Shown in pieces: positions 57,958 to 64,000 of a DNA stretch of 64,000 nt. The first letter of the stretch is position 1; each line of letters begins with the position of its first letter. The notes beneath the pieces were generated by a model. That model was not told the origin of the DNA, did no database searches, and was given only the letters and a program-made list of their open reading frames with translations. Origin of the DNA: Mycobacterium sp. 852002-51971_SCH5477799-a (GTDB taxonomy: Bacteria > Actinomycetota > Actinomycetes > Mycobacteriales > Mycobacteriaceae); contig NZ_LZIF01000104.1 in the NCBI RefSeq assembly GCF_001667145.1, forward strand, positions 1-64,000. The letters are read 5' to 3'. Position numbers and translations under genes: made by a program.

Positions 57958-59718
57958 TTAGCGCGCTCCTCGGACCAGGCGGCCGGGGCGGGCACCGGTG
58001 TCGACGTCCTTGCGGCGGGTGACGGTCCCGCTGACGATGGTCGCCGCATAACCGCTGGCGCCCTGCAAGATCCGGTTCCCACCGGCCGGCAGGTCGAACG
58101 CCATCGCCGCCGGGTGCAGGGTCAGCGCGTCCATGTCGATGACGTTGATGTCGGCCTTTTTGCCGGGCTCGATGGTGCCGCGGTCGGTGAGGCCGAACAG
58201 GTGGGCGGTGTCGCGAGATTGCTTGCGGATCACGTATTCCAGCGACAGCTTGTCGCCGCGGCGCCGGTCTCGTGCCCAGTGCGTCAGCAGGAACGTGGGG
58301 TAGGACGCGTCACAGATCATCCCGCAGTGGGCGCCGCCGTCCGAGAGTCCGAGCACGCCGGCGGGGTGCAGCATCATCTCCCGGATCGCATCGTGATTGC
58401 CGTCGGCGTAGTTGAACAGCGGCAGCATCAACATGTTGGTCGCGTTGGACTCGAGCATGAGGTCGTAGAGCGTGGACAACGGATCCTCGCCGCGTGCCTC
58501 GGCGATGGCCGCGACGGCGCGATCCGGTGTGGGCTCGTAGTCCGGTGGGTCGCCGAGCGCATACAGCCTGCCCAGCGAGTGCTGCACCAAAGCGAACATC
58601 CCGTCGAACAACAAGGTGGGGTCGGCGGGCAGATCGTCCTCGGACAGGATCGCCGCCTTCACCCCGGGGTCGGCCAACCGCTGCGCGAGCTCGTCGCGCC
58701 CGCACTCCGCCTTCAGCCGGCGGTAGGTGGGCCGGTGGCTGAAACCGTGATGGCCCTGGAAACCGATCATCATGCCGAACGGGCGAGCCGCGATCTGCGG
58801 GTAGAGGCGCGCGCCCGCGGTGTGGGCGTCCGCGGACAGGTCGAGCATCTCGCGCCACAATTTCGGATCGGCGTCCACCTGGATCAGCGCGAAGGACACC
58901 GGGCGGTCAATCTCGCCGCTCAGTCGCCGCATCCAGTCCAGTTCTTTCTTCGGCCCGATGATGTCCTCACCCGCGGCCCCCTGGGGCGCCAACTCGAACA
59001 CCGCCTGGCCGCCGGCCGCCATGGCCCGGCCCAGACCGAACAGCTCCTCCTCGGCGGCGAACGTGCCGGGGACCGGTTCGCCGTCCATCGCGCGATGGCC
59101 CATCGTGCGCGACGTGGAAAACCCGAGCGCGCCGGCCTCGATCGCCTCGCGAACCAGCCGCCCCATCGCCTCGATGTCCTCGGGGGTGGCCGGCTCGTTG
59201 CGGGCGCCCCGCTCGCCCATCGCGTAGGCGCGGACCGCGCCGTGTGCGACCTGGCTGCCGACGTCGACGGCGAACTTCTGCTTGCCCACCGCGTCGAGGT
59301 ATTCGGGGTAGGTTTCCCAGCCCCAGGTGATGCCTTCGGTCAGCGCGGTGCCGGGAATGTCCTCGACGCCCTCCATCAGCTCGATCAGCCACTGCTCACT
59401 GCCGGGCCGCACGGGCGCGAAGCCGACGCCGCAGTTGCCGGTCACGATCGTGGTCACTCCATGGCCGCTGGACGGTTCGAGCAGGCTGTCCCAGCTGACC
59501 TGGCCGTCGTAGTGGGTGTGGATGTCGACGAAGCCGGGGGCCACCACATGCCCTGTCGCGTCGATGGTTTCGGCCGCATCGCCACCCATCGCGGCGCCGT
59601 CGGCGGAGCGCCGAACGACGTCGACGATCTTGCCGTCCTTGATACCGATATCGGCGGCATAGCGTTGCGCGCCCGTGCCGTCGACGACCGTTCCACCGAT
59701 GATCTTCAGGTCGAACAT
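57958..59718 (-). CDS. Amidohydrolase, N-acyl-D-amino-acid deacylase family
   Basis: 586 residues. Metal-dependent hydrolase of the D-aminoacylase group. The first metal motif is [14 protein letters not shown] (His67, His69), followed by [20 protein letters not shown] with the Cys-containing loop of this family, and near the C-terminus [12 protein letters not shown] with the catalytic Asp. N- and C-terminal strands form the composite urease-type sandwich. First gene of a two-gene unit with the Rieske oxygenase. The true substrate may be an N-acyl amino acid, hydantoin or related amide. Confidence 0.9.
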   Translation of the reverse strand: MFDLKIIGGTVVDGTGAQRYAADIGIKDGKIVDVVRRSADGAAMGGDAAETIDATGHVVAPGFVDIHTHYDGQVSWDSLLEPSSGHGVTTIVTGNCGVGFAPVRPGSEQWLIELMEGVEDIPGTALTEGITWGWETYPEYLDAVGKQKFAVDVGSQVAHGAVRAYAMGERGARNEPATPEDIEAMGRLVREAIEAGALGFSTSRTMGHRAMDGEPVPGTFAAEEELFGLGRAMAAGGQAVFELAPQGAAGEDIIGPKKELDWMRRLSGEIDRPVSFALIQVDADPKLWREMLDLSADAHTAGARLYPQIAARPFGMMIGFQGHHGFSHRPTYRRLKAECGRDELAQRLADPGVKAAILSEDDLPADPTLLFDGMFALVQHSLGRLYALGDPPDYEPTPDRAVAAIAEARGEDPLSTLYDLMLESNATNMLMLPLFNYADGNHDAIREMMLHPAGVLGLSDGGAHCGMICDASYPTFLLTHWARDRRRGDKLSLEYVIRKQSRDTAHLFGLTDRGTIEPGKKADINVIDMDALTLHPAAMAFDLPAGGNRILQGASGYAATIVSGTVTRRKDVDTGARPGRLVRGAR

Positions 59719-59845
59719 GAGACTCCTCTTCGCCGACGGGGCTGCGTCGGGAGGCTGGGCGCCAAGACGCGCAGCATTTCGCTACGGAAGGTAGCGTAAC
59801 TCTTGTCGCGACGAAGGCAATAGCCTCAACCGAATTGGATCTGTC

Positions 59846-60982
59846 CTACAGAGAACCCTTCAGGGCGGCGACGGTTTCCAGATCATCGAGCGCCGCGGCG
59901 CCGCGGCGCAGGCCTTCCATCGCGATGTTCTCGACCTGCATCCCGCCCATGCCGGCGGTGATCAGGGGTGCCACGTAGGCGTACAACGCGCCCTGGCGGA
60001 ACCGCAGCCACAGGTCGTCGCGGTCCAACTCCGGTCCGCCGGCCGCCATCAGCGCCCGCCGGTAGTCGTCGAGGAGTTCGCGCTGGTTGGCCTGACGGTC
60101 CTCCGGCGTCAGGCTGGTGATCAGGGTGTAGGCCAATTCGCGCGACGGGTGTCCCCGGCGCACCGCCTGCCAGTCCAGCAGGCCGGCCTTTCCGCCCTGG
60201 AAGTACATGTTGCCCGGATGGGCATCACCGTGCATGACGGTGTGTGGGGGAGTGTCGATGAGCGCGGCGACGGCGCGGTAGTTGTCGGCGATGAACTTGC
60301 CGTTTTCCACCGGGATCGTGGAGCGCTCGGCGAGCCGCTTGATGGAGGTGTGCATCAGCGAACCGGTCAATAACGACGTGACGTCGCCGGAAGGCGTGTA
60401 CAGCCAGCCCATCGGACCGCGCCCGTCGCGCGGCAGCCGGCCCCAGAAGGTGGCGTGCAGTTCGGCCAGCAGCTCGATGATCAGGCTCGCCTGGTCGGCC
60501 GACAGCGGATGCAGGGTGTCGGGAAACTCGCACGACTCGGCCGGCAGGTCCTCCAGGACCAGCAGGTACCGGCCGGTCCAGGGGTCGAACGCCGCACCGT
60601 AGCAGTACGGGACACCGATGACCTGCGGCGCCAGCTCGCGGTAGAACCGCACCTCGGTGTGCCCGAGGCGCCCGAGTTCGCCCATCAGCCGGGTGGCGGC
60701 GCTCTGCGCAGCGACCTTGACGAACACCGAGTCGGGGACGTTCTTGCCGGTCAACACCAACCGGCCGCACGAGGACGTCCCCGCGTCCCGGCTCAGCACA
60801 CGGATCGACCGGACGGTGGTTCCCATGACGCGGGAGAGGACCGAGGGATCGATGCTTTCGACGGTCCGCGGCAGGCCGAACCCGCCACCTAAGGCTGCGT
60901 CCGTGGCCACCCGGCCAGCACCGCGGCCCAGGTGGGCGACCAGGCCGAGAACAGAAAAAGCTTGCCCGACAGAAGTTTTCAT
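59846..60982 (-). CDS. APH-fold phosphotransferase
   Basis: 378 residues from the ATG at 60982 (MKTSVGQAFSVLGLV); an upstream ATG adds 29 unlikely residues. The kinase-like fold shows an N-lobe Lys (VFVKVAAQ), a Glu-containing helix, the hinge YLLVLEDLPAES and the catalytic loop HTVMHGDAHPGNMYF with LLDWQAVRRGHP (metal-binding Asp). Such proteins phosphorylate small molecules such as aminoglycosides, choline or sugars; in mycobacteria many are of unknown substrate. No operon partner. Confidence 0.85.
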   Translation of the reverse strand: MKTSVGQAFSVLGLVAHLGRGAGRVATDAALGGGFGLPRTVESIDPSVLSRVMGTTVRSIRVLSRDAGTSSCGRLVLTGKNVPDSVFVKVAAQSAATRLMGELGRLGHTEVRFYRELAPQVIGVPYCYGAAFDPWTGRYLLVLEDLPAESCEFPDTLHPLSADQASLIIELLAELHATFWGRLPRDGRGPMGWLYTPSGDVTSLLTGSLMHTSIKRLAERSTIPVENGKFIADNYRAVAALIDTPPHTVMHGDAHPGNMYFQGGKAGLLDWQAVRRGHPSRELAYTLITSLTPEDRQANQRELLDDYRRALMAAGGPELDRDDLWLRFRQGALYAYVAPLITAGMGGMQVENIAMEGLRRGAAALDDLETVAALKGSL

Positions 60983-61088
60983 TGTCCATCCATCCTGATT
61001 TGCAAGCCGGCCGCGGTGCTGTGCTCTTAACACCGGTGGCGTCGGGCAAACGATTGAACGTCTGGACATCTGACAATAGGCGCCGGGC

Positions 61089-61304
61089 TCACCGAACTCG
61101 GAATCGACGAGTCCCTCGACGACGGTCCGGTGTTGCTACGCGAACACCGCGTCCAGCAGGTGCTGGCGCAGTCGGGCGGATCAGGCTGAAGCGGTCGTCG
61201 TCAAGGGAGAAATATCGTCCGAGCCACACCTCGAACTCGGCGCGGGTGCGGGCCGCGCTGCGCGCGTCGGCGCCCACTCGCGTCCGCACTCCGTCGAGGC
61301 TCAC
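61089..61304 (-). pseudogene. Truncated RsbW-like anti-sigma kinase
   Basis: The first ~45 residues (SLDGVRTRVGADARSAARTR, then EFEVWLGRYFSLDDDRFS) resemble the N-terminus of RsbW-type serine kinases that bind sigma-F-like factors. At the point where the ATPase core should begin, the frame turns into Arg-rich sequence and stops at 71 residues, far short of ~135-150. The DNA beyond reads as other short fragments. The GTG start overlaps the end of the STAS gene, the expected partner order, so I call it a deletion remnant. Confidence 0.5.
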
Positions 61305-61678
61305 TCACCAGCGATCCCGCTCAGCGCACCGTCCACGCTGCTGTAGAGCGAGAGCACGCTGTCGATTCCCATCAGTTTGATCGGCCGGCTGGTGGCCGAG
61401 CCGTTGGCGACCACCGCGAACTGCGTCGGTGGCTCGATCTCCGCCTGCGTGGTCACCAGGACGGTCATCCCGGCCGAGGCCAGAAAGCCGACCTTGGACA
61501 GGTCAACGATCAGTGCCGCGGGCTTGGTGGCCAGCGCGGTCTGGATAGCGTCGGCCAGCAGCGGCGAGCTGAGCATGTCGACCTCGCCGGAGACGGTGAG
61601 CACAACCGCCTGATCTACCTGATGTTTGCCCACTTCAAAAGCGGTTGGATCGACAAGATCGCCGGATTGTTCGCCCAT
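61301..61678 (-). CDS. STAS-domain anti-anti-sigma factor
   Basis: 125 residues. STAS fold of the SpoIIAA/RsbV group: VVLTVSGEVDMLSSPLLADAI, LIVDLSKVGFLASAGMTVLV with the phosphorylatable Ser in the DLS...ASAG segment, then FAVVANGSATSRPIKLMGIDSVLSLY. It would free a sigma factor by binding an anti-sigma kinase. Its likely partner downstream is broken, so any remaining function would use another kinase. Confidence 0.85.
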   Translation of the reverse strand: MGEQSGDLVDPTAFEVGKHQVDQAVVLTVSGEVDMLSSPLLADAIQTALATKPAALIVDLSKVGFLASAGMTVLVTTQAEIEPPTQFAVVANGSATSRPIKLMGIDSVLSLYSSVDGALSGIAGE

Positions 61679-62396
61679 GGTCTATCACTCACATTCGGTC
61701 CCGTGCGGGACACCGCTAGCTCTAACAGCCATTGCCATATCCGGGGGCTGTGGATTCAACCCTCGGGGAACACGGTTGCCTACGGAGGAGACGCACTCCG
61801 TCGATCTGCGCTACCAAATGCAGATACAGCTACAAGTGTTTAGTCAATGGTAGGACACGCGGCGTACCACGCTCAAAACGCTGAACGATTTCGGGCGCCG
61901 CGCCCTAGTCCGGATGTGCATAACGGGCAGCGCAGAAGTCGCACGCGGCACCGGCTCGTGCGTGAATTGCTTCCACCGGCTTCGTCCCGCGCTTGTGCGG
62001 CGTGGCCTGCGTAAACGGGAAGGGGGGTGGTCGGTGCAACCCGGTGATCGCGGCCGCGGGCGACCCCAAGATCGCGGATCGCTTTGAGTGCGTCTACGCG
62101 GTGCTCCGGGAGTGCCACGGCGCTTTCGCGCTGCTGCTCTTCCTCGCGTTTACCGCCCACATGACGGCGGTACTCTTCCACACGCTCGTCTTGTGTGACC
62201 GGCTGCTGCGACCGCATGGCGCTGTGGCATTAAAGCTCGGCAGCCAGACTGACGCTGAGACCGAAATCGCAGTTGACGACCTGTCTGCTGAGGCTCGAAG
62301 TGGCCGAATATGATCGGCACGATTCAGACTTGAGCGCGCGGGCACGGGCCGGGCGCGCCGTGCCCGGGCAGGGCCATGAGGAACTGGGAGAGTTCA
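61679..62396. other. 718-nt gene-poor region
   Basis: Between the STAS gene and the aldolase gene. No intact gene is supported. The 5' half shows only short frames without family features; the middle holds a possible cytochrome b561 fragment (61993-62313). The last ~70 bases before the aldolase must contain its promoter. Confidence 0.5.
61993..62313 (+). pseudogene. Possible 3' remnant of a cytochrome b561-like gene
   Basis: The open frame contains one hydrophobic helix (CHGAFALLLFLAFTAHMTAVLF) ending in HTLVLCDRLLRP, which resembles the last membrane helix and its haem-ligand His of bacterial cytochrome b561. The other three helices and a normal start are missing. Sequence before and after has no support. 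Confidence 0.3.
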
Positions 62397-63290
62397 ATGT
62401 CGAACCAGCAGCAAGCGGAACGGATGACGTCGGGGAAGGGCTTCATCGCGGCGCTCGACCAGAGCGGCGGTTCGACGCCCAAGGCGCTGCGCCTCTACGG
62501 CATCGAGGACAACGAGTACTCCTCCGAGAAGGAGATGTTCGACCTCATTCACCAGATGCGCTCGCGGATCATCACGTCGCCGGCGTTCACCGGTGACCGC
62601 GTGCTGGCGGCCATCCTGTTCGAGCAGACCATGGACCGTGAGATCGCGGGCAAGCCGTCGACCACCTACCTGTGGGAGACCAAGGGTGTGGTGCCCATCC
62701 TCAAGATCGACAAGGGTCTGGCCGACGCGTCGGACGACGTCCAGCTGATGAAGCCGATTCCGGGTCTCGACGAGCTGCTGGACCGCGCCGCCGGCCTCGG
62801 CGTCTTCGGCACCAAGGAGCGGTCGGTGATCGGCGGTGCCAACCCGACGGGCATCGCGGCCGTGGTCGCGCAGCAATTCGAGCTGGGCCACCGGGTGCTC
62901 TCGCACGGCCTGGTGCCCATCATCGAGCCGGAGGTGACCATCTCGATTTCGGACAAGGCCGAGGCCGAGGGCATCCTGCGCGACGAGATCACCAAGCAGC
63001 TCGACGCCGTGCCCGAGGGCCAGCGCGTCATGCTCAAGCTGAGTCTGCCCACCGAGGTGAACTTCTACCGCTCCCTGATCGAGCACCCGAAGGTGATGCG
63101 GGTGGTCGCCCTTTCCGGTGGCTACTCCCGCGAGGAAGCCAACGAGCTGCTGGCGAAGAACACCGGGTTGATCGCCAGTTTCAGCCGCGCCCTGACCGAG
63201 GGACTGACCGCCGACCAGACCGACGAGCAGTTCAACGCGACCTTGGACAAGGCGATCCAGTCGATCTACGACGCCTCCGTCGCCGGCTGA
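62397..63290 (+). CDS. Class I fructose-bisphosphate aldolase
   Basis: 297 residues. Schiff-base aldolase that splits fructose-1,6-bisphosphate into dihydroxyacetone phosphate and glyceraldehyde-3-phosphate. The short class I type (~296 residues) is shown by [38 protein letters not shown] and [10 protein letters not shown], where Lys214 is the likely Schiff-base residue, then [16 protein letters not shown]. The ATG at 62397 has GGGAGAG upstream; an ATG at 62376 would add seven residues. It is convergent with the DUF190 gene, one base between the stops. Confidence 0.93.
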   Translation: MSNQQQAERMTSGKGFIAALDQSGGSTPKALRLYGIEDNEYSSEKEMFDLIHQMRSRIITSPAFTGDRVLAAILFEQTMDREIAGKPSTTYLWETKGVVPILKIDKGLADASDDVQLMKPIPGLDELLDRAAGLGVFGTKERSVIGGANPTGIAAVVAQQFELGHRVLSHGLVPIIEPEVTISISDKAEAEGILRDEITKQLDAVPEGQRVMLKLSLPTEVNFYRSLIEHPKVMRVVALSGGYSREEANELLAKNTGLIASFSRALTEGLTADQTDEQFNATLDKAIQSIYDASVAG

Positions 63291-63291
63291 G

Positions 63292-64000
63292 CTAGTAGCG
63301 GTGCCGCGCGATGCGTGGCGGTCCGACGCCGCCTTCGTCGGAGACCAACGCCGGCACCATTTCACTGGTCACCAAGCCCTCGTTGCACGTCAATTCGTCG
63401 ACGACGGCGAAGGATTCGGCGATGTTGGCCGGGGTGTCGATCACAATCGTCACGACGGGCACCCGGCGGGTCAGCGAGAGCAGTCCGTCACCGTGGGGTG
63501 GATGATCGCCGTGGAAGCCCCAGACTCCGCGCAGCACCGTCGCGCCGTCGGCGGTCTTGGCCTGGCGCAGCCGCTGGACGATCGCGCGGTGGATCGGCAC
63601 ACCGCCGTGGTGTGCCGACTCGGAGGTGTAGATCGTCAGCTGCTGGAACAGCGGCAAGCCGCGCTCATCGACCCCGGGCAGGGCGTGTGGCCGCTCCACG
63701 AACTGGCCGTCACGCTTACAAACCCGGACCCGCTCGAGGGTAATCAGGGGCCTGCGCAGCAGTTCGCCGATCTCCGGTAACACGCGACCGATCAGCCCGC
63801 CGGATCCGACGGCGACGATCATCATCGGGACGTCGGTGTTGCGGCCAAAGAAGTTGGCGCGCTGGCGCTCTCCGTGCGCGACGCCGTCCACCCCGAGCAG
63901 CACCGTGGCGCCGGCAAGCCCACGCCGATGCATCAATTCGCAGAGGGCGATGTAGGCCGGTGAGCCGTTGACGCGTTGCTTGCGGCCGACGTAGATCGTC
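63292..64000 (-). CDS. Tandem DUF190 (PII-like) protein, 5' end outside window
   Basis: At least 236 codons, with the frame open through the window edge. Two DUF190 copies are visible. The first, from the edge, reads TIYVGRKQRVNGSPAYIALC, then LMHRRGLAGATVLLGVDGVA and MMIVAVGSGG. The second, ~120 codons later, reads LTIYTSESAHHGGVPIHRAI, TVLRGVWGFHG and TIVIDTPANIAE. DUF190 is a PII-like fold often next to fluoride channel genes (crcB); if that holds here, crcB should lie just beyond position 64000. Its ligand is unknown. Confidence 0.88.
   Translation of the reverse strand, partial: TIYVGRKQRVNGSPAYIALCELMHRRGLAGATVLLGVDGVAHGERQRANFFGRNTDVPMMIVAVGSGGLIGRVLPEIGELLRRPLITLERVRVCKRDGQFVERPHALPGVDERGLPLFQQLTIYTSESAHHGGVPIHRAIVQRLRQAKTADGATVLRGVWGFHGDHPPHGDGLLSLTRRVPVVTIVIDTPANIAESFAVVDELTCNEGLVTSEMVPALVSDEGGVGPPRIARHRY

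Noticed and set aside
57607..59799. 730-codon open frame on the plus strand, opposite the amidohydrolase and Rieske genes
   Set aside because: Spans two real genes on the other strand and their junction, shows no motif, and is a composition shadow.
61622..61853. Two overlapping ~75-codon open frames in the gap after the STAS gene
   Set aside because: No family features, Ser/Gly/Pro-rich composition and no convincing ribosome binding site.

Overview
The window is chromosomal DNA of a slow-growing Mycobacterium, read in the opposite sense to the usual M. tuberculosis map. This rests on the conserved order ileT-alaT / DUF3566 gene / gyrA-gyrB-dciA-recF-dnaN / oriC / dnaA-rpmH-rnpA-yidD-yidC-khpB-rsmG-parA-parB / cwlM-trxC-trxB2-rsmA-sigM-Rv3910-Rv3909-mutT4 / pcnA-Rv3906c, on near-colinear proteins, on a Pks5-type polyketide synthase, on an intein in gyrA, and on an ESX-2-type eccB-eccC pair. 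The species cannot be fixed from sequence alone.

1-2.2 kb: the start of a large Pks5-like synthase (ketosynthase), cut by the window edge and running into a suspicious G/C-only homopolymer stretch, then tRNA-Ala and tRNA-Ile. 2.2-20.4 kb: the replication and segregation core. gyrB and gyrA (with a 420-residue homing intein inserted after the catalytic tyrosine), the helicase loader dciA, recF, dnaN, oriC and dnaA are on the minus strand. The plus strand carries ribosomal protein L34, RNase P protein, YidD/YidC membrane insertion, KhpB, RsmG, ParA and ParB, with two perfect parS sites inside rsmG and parA. 20.6-32.5 kb: a cell-wall and redox block, with mutT4, Rv3909, the MurJ-like flippase/pseudokinase, sigM, its anti-sigma factor, thioredoxin reductase, thioredoxin and the MurA activator CwlM.

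32.6-51 kb is the accessory part. pcnA is flanked by two genes whose products share the same 113-residue N-terminal module: on the minus strand a 509-residue protein followed by two small membrane proteins, on the plus strand a DUF1023 alpha/beta hydrolase followed by a DUF2563 protein. In M. tuberculosis this place holds esxF-esxE-cpnT-ift, none of which is seen here. Then come two tandem small anchored proteins, three proteins of the Rv3899c-Rv3896c block (one with a lysozyme-like fold), eccB2 and eccC2. The ESX-2 cluster stops there: PE/PPE, esxC/D, espG, eccD, mycP, eccE and eccA are absent from the window, and a convergent MMPL transporter abuts eccC2.

51-64 kb: the MMPL transporter with a small upstream partner, a DesK/NarL-type two-component pair, a Rieske oxygenase paired with an N-acyl-D-amino-acid-deacylase-type amidohydrolase, an APH-fold kinase, a STAS anti-anti-sigma factor followed by a decayed RsbW-like kinase, a gene-poor stretch with a possible cytochrome b561 remnant, a class I fructose-bisphosphate aldolase and a tandem DUF190 protein cut by the window end. 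No insertion sequence or CRISPR array was seen.
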